64,000 bases of DNA from contig CAVOOW010000005.1 in the NCBI GenBank assembly GCA_963697675.1, positions 310,001 through 374,000 of the forward strand. Direction: 5' to 3'. The DNA is from CAVOOW01 sp963697675 (lineage in GTDB: Bacteria; Actinomycetota; Actinomycetes; JACCUZ01). Below, piece after piece: positions 20,364 through 29,311 of this stretch. Each line of letters starts with the position of its first letter. Position 1 is the first letter of the stretch. A program made the position numbers and the translations under genes. The notes under the pieces are model-generated. The model did not search any database. It was not told the origin of the DNA and saw only the letters and a program-made list of their open reading frames with translations.

Positions 20364-20975
20364 CTAACTCTCTTCCTCGGTGGTGTGCACATCGTCGGTG
20401 TCCAGCGTCTTCGTGTTCATCAAGCCTTGCAGGGCCGCCCAGCGTGGGTCGACCGTCTCGTGCCCGTGTTCCGGATCGTCCGAGAGCCGTGCACCGCATT
20501 CGGCGCACAGACCCGGACAGTCGTCCCGGCACAAGGGCCGCAGCGGCAGAGCGAGCACCACTGCGTCCCGCAGCACGGGCTCGAGGTCGAGCAGGTCGCC
20601 CTCGAGCTCGGGCAGTTGGGTGTCGTCATCGGCGGGTACGTCGCGCTCGCGGCCCGGGTAGGCGTAGAGCTCCTGCATCGACACCTCGACCGATCTCATG
20701 ATCGGGTCGAGGCAGCGCACGCACTCCCCTGTCACCTCGGCCTGGGCCGTGGCGGAGACGAGCACGCCCTCCATCACCGACTCGAGCCGGAGATCGAGGT
20801 CGACCGGCGACCCAACGGGGACGCCGACCACATCGACGGTGAGATTGCCGGGCGCCGGGAACGACCGCGAGAGCGTGTGCATCGACCCCGGACGGCGGCC
20901 AAGCTCGCGGGTGTCGATCACGAGCGGCGACCTAGGGTCGAGGCGGGCTGCGATTCTCCTGCTCTCGTCAGTCAT
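20364..20975 (-). CDS. DUF177 (YceD-like) protein
   Basis: A 203-residue YceD/DUF177 protein, normally found just before rpmF. The conserved CVRCLDP near residue 95 and the paired Cys set CRDDCPGLCAECG near residue 160 are visible. In bacteria and chloroplasts this family is linked to 23S rRNA accumulation and large-subunit assembly; the exact action is unclear. ATG at 20975 (MTDESRR) is used. Confidence 0.9.
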   Translation of the reverse strand: MTDESRRIAARLDPRSPLVIDTRELGRRPGSMHTLSRSFPAPGNLTVDVVGVPVGSPVDLDLRLESVMEGVLVSATAQAEVTGECVRCLDPIMRSVEVSMQELYAYPGRERDVPADDDTQLPELEGDLLDLEPVLRDAVVLALPLRPLCRDDCPGLCAECGARLSDDPEHGHETVDPRWAALQGLMNTKTLDTDDVHTTEEES

Positions 20976-21110
20976 GGGGTTTCTGGATACTGGTGTTCGG
21001 GTCATGGTGTTCCGGGCACGGCAGTCTCTGGCTTCTGACGAAACCGCTGCTCAGGCTACCCGACGACCGCGGCGGCGCCCAACCGGAGGCCGGTCAGCGG
21101 GGCGCACCCG

Positions 21111-21629
21111 TCAGCCGAGTGGCCGGTCGTCGTCGAGCGGATGGCTGAAGTCGTCGTCGTGGGGTCCCGCGAAGTGGTCGTGGTCGGTGCGGCCACGCAG
21201 CTTGTCCCGCCCCCGGTGCACCGCCGCCATGGTCTTGTCGAGGACGACCTCGAAGTTGGCGAGCTTGCTGTCGACGTAGTCATCGACCTCGGCCCGCATT
21301 GTCTGGGCCTCCTCCACGGCCGCGAGGCGGATCTCCTCGGCCCTGACCTCGGCGGCGGCCATGACCGCGGTCTCGGACGTGAGCAGGTCGCGCTGGACCT
21401 CGGCCTCGGCGATCACCCGCTGGGCCTCGCGGCGCCCCTCCTCGACCACGGCCTCCCGGTCGTCGAGCAGCAGCTGGGCATGGCGGAACTCCTCGGGCAG
21501 CAGCTCGCGCAGCTCCTCCAGCAGACCGAGCAGCTCGGCTCGGTTGACGATGCACGAGGCCGACATCGGCATCGACCGGGCCTCTTCGACGAGACTGCTG
21601 AGCTCGTCGAGCTTCTCGTGCACGTCCAC
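21111..21629 (-). CDS. Coiled-coil protein, DivIVA/ATP-synthase-b-like
   Basis: A 172-residue, mostly helical protein. It starts MDVHEKLDELSSLVEEARSMPMSASCIVNRAE and has a long charged coiled coil (residues 50-130: VVEEGRREAQRVIAEAEVQ and following), ending in a His/Asp-rich tail (DHDHFAGPHDDDF). This corresponds to the DivIVA-like gene upstream of DUF177-rpmF in actinobacteria such as Mycobacterium Rv2927c. A role in cell growth or division is inferred, not shown. It follows coaD by 28 bases. Confidence 0.8.
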   Translation of the reverse strand: MDVHEKLDELSSLVEEARSMPMSASCIVNRAELLGLLEELRELLPEEFRHAQLLLDDREAVVEEGRREAQRVIAEAEVQRDLLTSETAVMAAAEVRAEEIRLAAVEEAQTMRAEVDDYVDSKLANFEVVLDKTMAAVHRGRDKLRGRTDHDHFAGPHDDDFSHPLDDDRPLG

Positions 21630-21657
21630 TCGTGGTCCTCTGCTGGGTTGGTCAACG

Positions 21658-22158
21658 TCAGGTGCCGTCGGGGGGCCGAACCACCCGGGCGGTCAGCCGG
21701 GGCAGCACCGCCGCGGGCACGAGCCCGGACACGTCCCCGCCCCACATCGCCACTTCCTTGACGAGACTAGAGGACAGGAAAGAGGAGTCCGGACTGGTCG
21801 GCACGAACACGGTGTCGACGCCGCTGAGCCGATGGTTCATCTGCGCCATCTGCAGCTCGTAGTCGAAGTCACTCACCGCGCGCAGGCCCTTCACGATGGC
21901 GCGGGCATCGTGGTCCCGGCAGTAGTCGACGAGCAGTCCGTGGAACGCGTCGACGATCACGTTGGGCAGGTGCGCCGTGCTCTCGCGCAGCATCTGCTGG
22001 CGCTCGTCGACGTCGAACATGCTGGTCTTGCTCTTGTTGATGGTGACGACCACCGACACCTCGTCGAACAGCTGGGCCGCGCGCTCGATGACGTCGATGT
22101 GCCCGTTGGTCACCGGGTCGAAGGACCCGGGGCAGACGCAGCGGCGCACCGCGCTCAC
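21658..22158 (-). CDS. coaD: Pantetheine-phosphate adenylyltransferase
   Basis: CoaD makes dephospho-CoA from 4'-phosphopantetheine and ATP. The 166-aa protein has the nucleotidyltransferase motif GSFDPVTNGHID at residues 11-22, NKSKTSMF, GLRAVSDFDYELQMAQMN and the terminal SSFLSSSLVKEVA. Length and motifs match the family. It lies 16 bases after rsmD, the usual order rsmD-coaD. Confidence 0.96.
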   Translation of the reverse strand: MSAVRRCVCPGSFDPVTNGHIDVIERAAQLFDEVSVVVTINKSKTSMFDVDERQQMLRESTAHLPNVIVDAFHGLLVDYCRDHDARAIVKGLRAVSDFDYELQMAQMNHRLSGVDTVFVPTSPDSSFLSSSLVKEVAMWGGDVSGLVPAAVLPRLTARVVRPPDGT

Positions 22159-22174
22159 CTCTCACTCGTCGGGT

Positions 22175-22753
22175 TCACGCCGGTGGTTGCGGCGCGGCGC
22201 GACCGTACCAAAGCGTCGCCTCGCCATAGCGGCGGGAGCGGTCACCGTCGAACCCCGCGGGCCACTGCCACTCGCCGCCGCGGGTGGCCCGCTCGACGAC
22301 GACGAGGGCACGTTCGGCCAGCCAGCCGCCGTCGCGCAGAGCGGAGACAACGACCCCCACGGCGTCGTCCGCGATCTCGTAGGGCGGGTCGAGGAACACC
22401 ACGTCGTACGGCGACGCGGGCGCGCCGCCTGCCAACAGGCGTTCGACGGGTTCGGCCCGCACCTCGGCACCGGCCAGCCCGGTCTTGGTCGCGTTGTCGC
22501 GAATCGTCCGGGCAGCGGCGGGATCTGACTCGACCAGCAGCACATGGTCGGCACCGCGGCTGAGCGCCTCGAGCCCGACCGCGCCGGACCCGGCGTAGAG
22601 GTCGAGCACCCGGGCCCCGGCGAACGACCGGATCAGCGACTCGATGGTCGAGAACAGCGCCTCGCGGGCCCGGTCGGACGTCGGCCGCGTGCTGCTGCCG
22701 GGCGGGACGGCGAGCCGCCGCCCACGCGCGGATCCGGAGATGATCCGCGTCAT
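22175..22753 (-). CDS. rsmD: 16S rRNA (guanine(966)-N2)-methyltransferase RsmD
   Basis: RsmD methylates G966 of 16S rRNA with S-adenosylmethionine. The 192-aa protein has the N-terminal ISGSARGRRL, the SAM-binding motif LDLYAGSGAVGLEALSRG (residues 50-67) and the catalytic DPPYE near residue 123. It follows recG by 7 bases and precedes coaD. Confidence 0.94.
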   Translation of the reverse strand: MTRIISGSARGRRLAVPPGSSTRPTSDRAREALFSTIESLIRSFAGARVLDLYAGSGAVGLEALSRGADHVLLVESDPAAARTIRDNATKTGLAGAEVRAEPVERLLAGGAPASPYDVVFLDPPYEIADDAVGVVVSALRDGGWLAERALVVVERATRGGEWQWPAGFDGDRSRRYGEATLWYGRAAPQPPA

Positions 22754-22760
22754 GTGGGCC

Positions 22761-24974
22761 TCACGCCTTGTCCAGGTAGTCGGCGCGGTCGTCGGACACG
22801 AGCCGGTCGACGAGCTCGCGCAGCGCTGGGTGCCCGGCGAGGTCGGGGTCGGCGGTGACCACCTCGGTCGCGTCCTCCCGGGCCTGCTCGATCACGTCCT
22901 CGTGCTGGATCACCTTGAGCAGCCGCAGGCTCGAGCGTCGACCGGACTGGGAGGCGCCCAGCACATCGCCCTCCCGGCGGGTCTCCAGGTCGAGCCGCGA
23001 GAGCTCGAAGCCGTCGATCGTCGCCGCCACCGCCTCCAGCCGCTCGCGGGCCGGACTGCCCTCCTCGGCCTCGGTGACGAGCAGGCACAGCCCGGGCGCG
23101 GACCCGCGACCGATGCGGCCGCGCAGCTGGTGGAGCTGCGAGACCCCGAACCGCTCGGCGTCCATGACGACCATGACGGTGGCGTTCGGGACATCGACGC
23201 CGACCTCGATGACCGTCGTCGCCACGACCACGTCCGTCTCGCCGGCAGCGAAGCGACGCATCACGTCTTCCTTCACCTCGCTGGGCAGCCGCCCGTGCAG
23301 AACGTCGAGGCGCAAACCGGCCAGCGGACCCTCTCGCAGCTCCGCCGCTACGTCGACCACGGCGACCGGTGGCCGGCGGGGAGACAGGTCCAGCACGACG
23401 TCGTCACCGGTCGACTCCTCGGCGCCCAGCTCATCACCGATGCGCGGCGTCACGACGAACGCCTGGTGCCCCGCGGCGACCTCCTCGCGGATGCGCTGCC
23501 AGGCCCGTTCGAGGAAGTGCGGCTTGTCCCAGGTCGGCACCACGTGCGACGTGATCGGCGGCCGACCGGCGGGCAGCTCGGTCAGCGTCGAGACGTCCAG
23601 GTCACCGAACACGGTCATCGCAACGGTGCGCGGGATCGGCGTGGCGGTCATGACCAGCAGGTGCGGCGGCGTCTTCGCCTTGGCCCGCAACGCGTCGCGC
23701 TGCTCCACGCCGAAGCGGTGCTGCTCGTCGACGACCACGAGGCCGAGGTCGAAGAACTCGACCTTGTCCTGGATCAGCGCATGCGTGCCGACGACGATGC
23801 CGGCGTCGGCCGTCTGGATGTCGTTGAGCATCTGCCTGCGCGTGGCCGTGGACTGCGAGCCGGTGAGCAGCGCGACCCGGGTGCCGTGGTCGGCGCCGCC
23901 GAGCAGACCCCGCTCCGCGAGCGGGCCGAGCAGCTCGGTGATCGAGCGGTGGTGCTGCTGGGCGAGGACCTCGGTCGGTGCCAGCAGCGCCGCCTGCCCG
24001 CCCGAGTCGACCACCGCCAGCATTGCCCGCAACGCGACCACGGTCTTGCCCGAGCCGACCTCCCCCTGCAGGAGCCGGTGCATGGGCTGGGAGCGAGCGA
24101 GGTCCGTGGAGATCTCGGCGGCGACCTCCTGTTGTCCTTTGGTCAGGACGAACGGCAGCAGGGCGTCGAAGTCGGCGAGCGCGCCCGTGCTCGACCCCGC
24201 GCGCGGGGTGGCAGGCAGCGCGGCCGCGGCGGCGCGCCGCTGGGCCATGACGACCTGCAGGGCGAATGCCTCGTCATAGCGCAGCCGCTTCTTCGCGCGA
24301 CCGGGATCGCGCTCCTCCTGCGGCTGGTGCACCATGCGCAATGCCTCGTTGAACGGGAGCAGGCCGCGCCGCGAGCGGACCTCCTCGGGCAACGGGTCGG
24401 GCAGCTCGCCGAGGGTGTCCAGGACCATGCCGACGGCCGCCTGGATCTTCCAGGTCTCGAGCTTGGCCGCGGCGGGGTAGATCGGGATCATCTGGTTGGC
24501 GTAGGCCTGCGCGTCCTCCACGTCGACGACGTCGTCGAGCAGCAGGTAGTCGGGATGCACGAGCTGACGCTGGTTGCGGAACTCGTCGACGGTCCCGCTG
24601 AACAGCCCGAGGCGTCCCTCGAACTTCTGGGCCAGCCAGCCCTGGACACTCTTGGAGAAGAACGTGAGCTTCAGCGTGCCGGTGCCGTCGGTGACCATCA
24701 CCTCGAGGCGGGCGACCTTCTTCTCACCGCGCGGCGGAAACGTGTGGGTGCGAGCGACCTTCGCCAGCACCGTGACCTCCTCCCCCACCCGAAGGTCCGC
24801 GAGGTTGGTCAGCTCGCCGCGGTGCACGTAGCGGCGCGGATAGTGCCGCAACAGGTCGTCGCCGGTGCGCAGCCCGAGCTTGTCCAACATGGGCTTCGCG
24901 GTCTTGTCCCCCACCAGCCGGGGCAGCGGGGTCTGCAGCCCGATGCTCGGGCTCACAACCTGCAGGCGGGCCAC
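22761..24974 (-). CDS. recG: ATP-dependent DNA helicase RecG
   Basis: RecG remodels stalled replication forks and Holliday junctions. The 737-aa protein has the wedge (OB-fold) domain in the first ~200 residues (DDLLRHYPRRYVHRGELTNLADL), Walker A GEVGSGKT, a DEQH box (VVDEQHRFG), TATPIPRT, and helicase motifs QLHQLRGRIGRG at the end. GTG at 24974 is chosen: it comes 4 bases after the upstream stop with GGAG before it. The frame stays open further upstream but inside the preceding gene. Confidence 0.96.
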   Translation of the reverse strand: MARLQVVSPSIGLQTPLPRLVGDKTAKPMLDKLGLRTGDDLLRHYPRRYVHRGELTNLADLRVGEEVTVLAKVARTHTFPPRGEKKVARLEVMVTDGTGTLKLTFFSKSVQGWLAQKFEGRLGLFSGTVDEFRNQRQLVHPDYLLLDDVVDVEDAQAYANQMIPIYPAAAKLETWKIQAAVGMVLDTLGELPDPLPEEVRSRRGLLPFNEALRMVHQPQEERDPGRAKKRLRYDEAFALQVVMAQRRAAAAALPATPRAGSSTGALADFDALLPFVLTKGQQEVAAEISTDLARSQPMHRLLQGEVGSGKTVVALRAMLAVVDSGGQAALLAPTEVLAQQHHRSITELLGPLAERGLLGGADHGTRVALLTGSQSTATRRQMLNDIQTADAGIVVGTHALIQDKVEFFDLGLVVVDEQHRFGVEQRDALRAKAKTPPHLLVMTATPIPRTVAMTVFGDLDVSTLTELPAGRPPITSHVVPTWDKPHFLERAWQRIREEVAAGHQAFVVTPRIGDELGAEESTGDDVVLDLSPRRPPVAVVDVAAELREGPLAGLRLDVLHGRLPSEVKEDVMRRFAAGETDVVVATTVIEVGVDVPNATVMVVMDAERFGVSQLHQLRGRIGRGSAPGLCLLVTEAEEGSPARERLEAVAATIDGFELSRLDLETRREGDVLGASQSGRRSSLRLLKVIQHEDVIEQAREDATEVVTADPDLAGHPALRELVDRLVSDDRADYLDKA

Positions 24975-24978
24975 GTCG

Positions 24979-26607
24979 TCACTCCACACCGATGAGCAGC
25001 GGATAGCGGGGCTGGCCACCGTCGTAGATGACGGTGTCGACCTCGGGGCGAGTCGCTCGTACGTGCGCCACCACGGCCTCCGCGAGACCCGGTTCGGGGT
25101 CCACCCCCGTCACGACGGTGACCAGCTCACCGCCCGAACCGAGCATGCGGTCGACGACGGAGGTCGCGACCTCGACGAGATCGGAGCCGATGACCGCGAA
25201 GTCGCCGTCGACGATGCCGAGCACGTCCCCGATCTTGCAGACGCCGGCCATCGTGACGGCGGCGCGGCTGGCGACCGTGACGCCGCCGTGCCGGCAGTTG
25301 CCGGCCGCCGCCGTCATCGCGATGACGTCGTCCTCGAAACGGCGCTGCGGATCGTGTGCCGCCAGCGCGGCCAGAGCCTGGACGCTGGCCCGAGTCGGGA
25401 TCACGGCGGCCCGCAACCCTTCGTCGCGCGCCTGTGCGGCAGCGATCTCGGCGACGCCAAGGCTGTCGGCATCGTTGGGCAGCACGATGATGTCGCGAAG
25501 CCGGGCCGCACGCACCCCGGCCAGCATCTCGCTCGTCGACGCACGCCGGCCCGGCCCACCGTGCACGACTGTTGCGCCGGCGGCCTCGAACAGCCGCCCG
25601 AGCCCGGCGCCGGCCACCACCGACACGACGCCGCGACCCTCGGCGGGCAGTGCGGCCGACCCGGCGAGGGCGGCGTCGCGGAAGTTCGTCACCCGGATGC
25701 GGTGCGGACGGCCCGCCTCGACGCCGGCCTCGATGGCAGCGCCGACGTCGTCGACGTGGACGTGGACGTTCCAGGTGGGCTCTCCGCCGACGACGACCAG
25801 CGAGTCACCGAGCACCGCCAACGACGAGCGCAGCACGGGGATCGACTTCTCCGGCGCATCGAGCAGGTACATGACCTCGTAGCCCGGGCCGCCGCGTGGC
25901 CCGGGTGGCGCCTCAGGGCTGGTCCGCGCGGGTTCGGCGACCGGGGCGGCCGGCGCGACGATCGGTGCGGGAACTGCCTCCCCGGTGACGACGGCCACCA
26001 GCGCGTCGAGCAGCACGCACACGCCCCTGCCCCCGGCGTCGACGACTCCGGCCAGGCGCAGCACCTCGAGCTGGTCGGGGGTGCGGGCCAGGGCCGCCGT
26101 GGCCTCAGCCGCCGCCGCTCGTACGACATCAGTGAGGTGACCGTCGTCGCGCGCGGCAGCCGTGGCAGCCGCCGCCGCCTCGCGCAGCACCGTGAGCATC
26201 GTGCCCTCGACCGGCTCGCCGACCGCGGCGTAGGCCGCCTCGGCACCACGGGTCAGCGCCGCAGCCCAGGAGACCGCGCCGAGCTTGCCGGCGTCGTGGC
26301 CCGCCCAGTCGGCGAGCCCGCGCAGCACCTGGCTGAGGATCACGCCGGAGTTGCCACGAGCGCCCAGCAGCGCTCCGCGGGCCAGCACGGCGAGCGTCTC
26401 CGCGGCTGTGGCGTCCTCGGGCAGCTCGGTCAGCGTCAGGGCGGCGGCTTCGACCGTCAGGTGCAGGTTGGTGCCGGTGTCGCCGTCGGGCACGGGATAG
26501 ACGTTGAGCTCGTCGATCTCCTCACGCGCCGCCTCGAGGGCGTCGGTCCCGACGCCGGCCCAGCCGCGCAGCACGGTCGAGTCGACGACTGTGGCGGGCG
26601 ACGGCAT
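24979..26607 (-). CDS. DAK2-domain protein (FakA/YloV-like fatty acid kinase)
   Basis: A 542-residue protein with an N-terminal DAK2 kinase domain (NVYPVPDGDTGTNLHLT near residue 35, LLGARGNSGVILSQ near residue 90) and C-terminal domains typical of FakA, including IIVLPNDADSL and GDFAVIGSD. In Gram-positives FakA phosphorylates fatty acids held by FakB; that activity is inferred. It lies 4 bases before recG, as in most actinobacteria and firmicutes, so the two are cotranscribed. Confidence 0.9.
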   Translation of the reverse strand: MPSPATVVDSTVLRGWAGVGTDALEAAREEIDELNVYPVPDGDTGTNLHLTVEAAALTLTELPEDATAAETLAVLARGALLGARGNSGVILSQVLRGLADWAGHDAGKLGAVSWAAALTRGAEAAYAAVGEPVEGTMLTVLREAAAAATAAARDDGHLTDVVRAAAAEATAALARTPDQLEVLRLAGVVDAGGRGVCVLLDALVAVVTGEAVPAPIVAPAAPVAEPARTSPEAPPGPRGGPGYEVMYLLDAPEKSIPVLRSSLAVLGDSLVVVGGEPTWNVHVHVDDVGAAIEAGVEAGRPHRIRVTNFRDAALAGSAALPAEGRGVVSVVAGAGLGRLFEAAGATVVHGGPGRRASTSEMLAGVRAARLRDIIVLPNDADSLGVAEIAAAQARDEGLRAAVIPTRASVQALAALAAHDPQRRFEDDVIAMTAAAGNCRHGGVTVASRAAVTMAGVCKIGDVLGIVDGDFAVIGSDLVEVATSVVDRMLGSGGELVTVVTGVDPEPGLAEAVVAHVRATRPEVDTVIYDGGQPRYPLLIGVE

Positions 26608-26785
26608 CGGGCTCGCCTCCTTCGGCGGTCGGGCGGCGCAAAGTGCGCTCGCCGCAGGGTAGCCAGGGGGCCGGACTGTTCGGCCCAGTTGGCCCCGGAC
26701 GGCGCCAGTCGGTTACGCTTCTGCGGTTGCCCGGACGTCCGGGCGCCATCGTTCTCGACCACCTGCGATTCTTGGAGTGTCTCCC

Positions 26786-26971
26786 TTGGCTGCCAACTGC
26801 GACGTCTGCGGCAAGGGACCGGGCTTCGGTCACGCCATCTCGCACTCCCACCGGCGCACGAAGCGCCGCTTCAACCCGAACATCCAGACCGTCCACGCGA
26901 TGGTCGGCAAGACCCCGAAGCGGCTCAACGTCTGCACCTCGTGCATCAAGGCTGGCAAGGTCACCCGCTAG
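26786..26971 (+). CDS. rpmB: 50S ribosomal protein L28
   Basis: A 61-residue L28. The sequence MAANCDVCGKGPGFG is the family start, and CDVC plus CTSC form a zinc-ribbon pair. The start is the rare TTG at 26786, which gives the conserved MAANC; GGAG lies 8 bases upstream. GTG at 26777 is in frame but sits on the ribosome-binding site. A possible promoter (TTGGCC at 26689, TTACGC at 26713) precedes it. Convergent with thiL, divergent from the FakA-like gene. Confidence 0.95.
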   Translation: MAANCDVCGKGPGFGHAISHSHRRTKRRFNPNIQTVHAMVGKTPKRLNVCTSCIKAGKVTR

Positions 26972-26978
26972 CAGCGGT

Positions 26979-27924
26979 TCAGGCGAACGACTGCCAGCCA
27001 CCGGCACCGCCGTACGGCTGCCCGTCGACGACCACGCCCGTCCCCCTCGACGACCCTCCCGACGACGCTCCACGCCATCGGCAGGTCGACGTCCGGCGGG
27101 AAGGTCGCCACCAGCGCGTGGTCGTCGCCACCGGCGAGCAGCCAGTCCATCGGGTCGGCGTTCAGCGCGCGGGCGGTGTCCTGGAACTCCTGCGGCACGT
27201 GAAACGCGTCCGACGCGATCTCCACGGAGACCCCGCTCGCCACAGCGACATGGCCGAGGTCGGCGAGGAGGCCGTCGCTGACGTCGGTCATGGCCGTGGC
27301 GCCGAGCGCGGCGGCGCGGGGTCCTTCGGCGTACGGCGGCGCGGGCCGGCGATGTGCGTCGACCAGGATCCGCGGAGACCGGAACCCCCTGCTGAGCACC
27401 GCCAGGCCGGCCGCGGCCCAGCCGAGCCGCCCGGCAACCGCCACGAGGTCGCCGGGAACGGCACCGGAGCGAGTGATGGCCTCGCGACCCTCGAGTGAGC
27501 CCAGCGCGGTGACCGAGATGACCAGTGTGTCGCTGCGTACGACATCGCCACCGACGATCACCGCTCCGGCCGCGAGGCACTCGTCGTGCATGCCGTCGGC
27601 CAGCGCCGTCACCCAGGCTGTGGGCAGCTCGGCCGGTACTGCCAGGCCGACCAGCAGCGCCGTCGGCACCGCACCCATGGCCGCGATGTCCGCCAGGTTG
27701 GCAGCGGCCGCGCGGTGCCCGACGTCGGCCGGCTCGGACCACGCGCGGCGAAAGTGCCGACCCTCGACGAGCATGTCGGTGGAGGCGACAACCCGGGCGT
27801 CCGGCGCGGCAATGACGGCGGCGTCGTCGCCGGGACCGAGCAAGACTGCAGACGACGTCGTCAGCCGCTCGGTGATCGCCGCGATCAGTCCGACTTCGCC
27901 GAGCTCACCTACCGTCGCGTCCAT
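26979..27924 (-). CDS. thiL: Thiamine-monophosphate kinase ThiL, frame shifted near 27036
   Basis: ThiL phosphorylates thiamine monophosphate to the active diphosphate. The protein starts MDATVGELGEVGLIAAITERL and has LGPGDDAAVI, STDMLVEGRHF, AMGAVPTALLVGLAVP and the metal-binding TDVSDGLLADLGH. One extra base near 27036 breaks the C-terminus; removing it gives GRVVEGDGVVVDGQPYGGAG ending at the stop at 26979, the usual family end. The corrected length is 314 aa. Convergent with rpmB. The shift is probably a sequence error. Confidence 0.94.
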
Positions 27925-28047
27925 CGCGGGTCACCTGCCGTCTGTGTCGTCTGTCGTTGTCGGTCGGGGGAGGTCGTGGGGCGTCCGGGCATCCGGTAGG
28001 TTCGCCTCGCGAACGACGCGACGACGACTCTAGAGAAGGGCTCGCCG

Positions 28048-28284
28048 ATGGTGGTCCAGGCCTACATCCTGATCCAGACCGAGGTCGGCAAGGCTGCGGC
28101 CGTAGCCCGCAACATTGCCGACATCAAGGGCGTCACGCTCGCCGAGGACGTCACCGGGCCCTACGACGTGATCGTGCGCGCCGAGGCCAAGAACGTCGAC
28201 GAGCTCGGCAAGCTCGTCGTCGCGAAGGTGCAGAGCGTCGACGGCATCACCCGCACCTTGACCTGCCCGGTGGTCCACCTCTGA
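28048..28284 (+). CDS. Stand-alone Lrp/AsnC ligand-binding (RAM) domain protein
   Basis: A 78-residue protein consisting only of a RAM/ACT-like domain: MVVQAYILIQTEVGKAAAV, IADIKGVTLAEDVTGPYDVIVRAEA, then VDGITRTLTCPVVHL. There is no DNA-binding domain. Such single-domain proteins usually form dimers or oligomers that bind amino acids; the ligand is unknown. Divergent from thiL, as in Streptomyces. The next gene starts within or just after its stop. Confidence 0.88.
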   Translation: MVVQAYILIQTEVGKAAAVARNIADIKGVTLAEDVTGPYDVIVRAEAKNVDELGKLVVAKVQSVDGITRTLTCPVVHL

Positions 28285-28769
28285 TCCACCGGTCCGGCGC
28301 GAGGGCGCTGGCCGCTCGCTGTGCCCCGTTCCTGGTGGTCGGCGCCCTGGCCGCTGGCTGCAGCGGCGGCTCGTCGGGACCGCTCACGGTCAACCCGCCG
28401 AGCCCGGCCGGGCAGGTTGCGACGGTCTGCGGCGCGCTGCACGACGCGCTGCCTCGGCGCCTTGACGGCCGACCCACGACGCCCGTCTCTCCCAAGTCCG
28501 CGCTCACCGCGGCCTGGGGCGACCCCGCAGTCGTGCTCCGCTGCGGCGTCGGCAAGCCCGCGGCGTTGCGCCCGACGTCGGAGACGATCGATGTCAACGA
28601 CGTCCGATGGTTCTTCCACGAGGCGAAGGACGCCTACGTCTTCACGACGTACGGCCGCGTCGCGTTCGTCGAGGTGCGCATTCCGAAGTCCGTGCCGCGC
28701 GAGCAGGCCACCGCCCCGCTCGTCGACCTGGCCCGCCCGGTGCTCGACTCGGTGCCGGTGGCGGAATAG
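28281..28769 (+). CDS. DUF3515 lipoprotein
   Basis: About 162 residues. The N-terminus looks like a lipoprotein signal: a basic stretch, a hydrophobic run (FLVVGALAAGCSGG) with the lipobox LAAGC, and then the DUF3515 domain (VCGALHDALP, VVLRCGVGKPAALRP, VNDVRWFFHEAKD). The start is unclear: there is no in-frame ATG; CTG at 28281 would overlap the previous stop, whereas a GTG further in leaves a very short signal. Function unknown. Confidence 0.75.
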   Translation: MIHRSGARALAARCAPFLVVGALAAGCSGGSSGPLTVNPPSPAGQVATVCGALHDALPRRLDGRPTTPVSPKSALTAAWGDPAVVLRCGVGKPAALRPTSETIDVNDVRWFFHEAKDAYVFTTYGRVAFVEVRIPKSVPREQATAPLVDLARPVLDSVPVAE

Positions 28770-28770
28770 C

Positions 28771-29295
28771 TCAGCGCGGGTCGGTTACCTGTTCGGCCGC
28801 GATCCGAGCGGCCAGCGCGGGCAGCCAGTGACCGGCGTAGCGATCCTGGAGCTCCGGGCGCCGCCAGTCCTCTCCCGTCACGACGCCACGACACAACGCG
28901 GTGGCGCACGCGCACCTCATCGTCCAGTCCGCCAACCCGGTCTGCGTCGCGTAGTCGATCGTCAGCTCGCCGCCTGGCCGGACCGGACGACGGAGGGCGA
29001 TGTCGTAACGATCGACGTGCCACATCGTCGGATCGCAGCAATGGTTGCCGTAGTGAACCGGAGTTCCTGCCGGCAGGACGAGGTGCTGATCCTCTTCGAT
29101 CGTGACCGTGTCGACGTACGCGTCCACGGCGGCCCGCGCGATCAGCTCGCGCAGTTCCTCGGTGCCGACCAGACGACCACCGAGTCGTACGACGACCAAT
29201 CCGGCGTCGAGCGGGCCAGTCGCGAAGAGCCCTCGTCCGTGGATCTCTGACTCGCGAACCTCGACGTCCGGATGCAGCCACGGCTCACTCGGCAC
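28771..29295 (-). CDS. SET-domain protein (putative protein-lysine methyltransferase)
   Basis: A 174-residue protein with all SET-domain landmarks: SEIHGRGLFATGPLDAG (GRG motif, residues 16-32), YGNHCCDPTMWH (NH motif near residue 80) and GGELTIDYATQT (catalytic Tyr in DYA near residue 115), followed by a post-SET-like Cys cluster CACATALCRG. SET proteins transfer a methyl group to protein lysines; the bacterial target is unknown. It converges with the DUF3515 gene one base apart and follows ddl by 16 bases. Confidence 0.85.
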   Translation of the reverse strand: MPSEPWLHPDVEVRESEIHGRGLFATGPLDAGLVVVRLGGRLVGTEELRELIARAAVDAYVDTVTIEEDQHLVLPAGTPVHYGNHCCDPTMWHVDRYDIALRRPVRPGGELTIDYATQTGLADWTMRCACATALCRGVVTGEDWRRPELQDRYAGHWLPALAARIAAEQVTDPR

Positions 29296-29311
29296 AGCCC
29301 GATCACCTCGC

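Noticed and set aside
22644..24995. A long plus-strand reading frame opposite recG
   Set aside because: Composition typical of an antisense shadow; recG has full helicase motifs.
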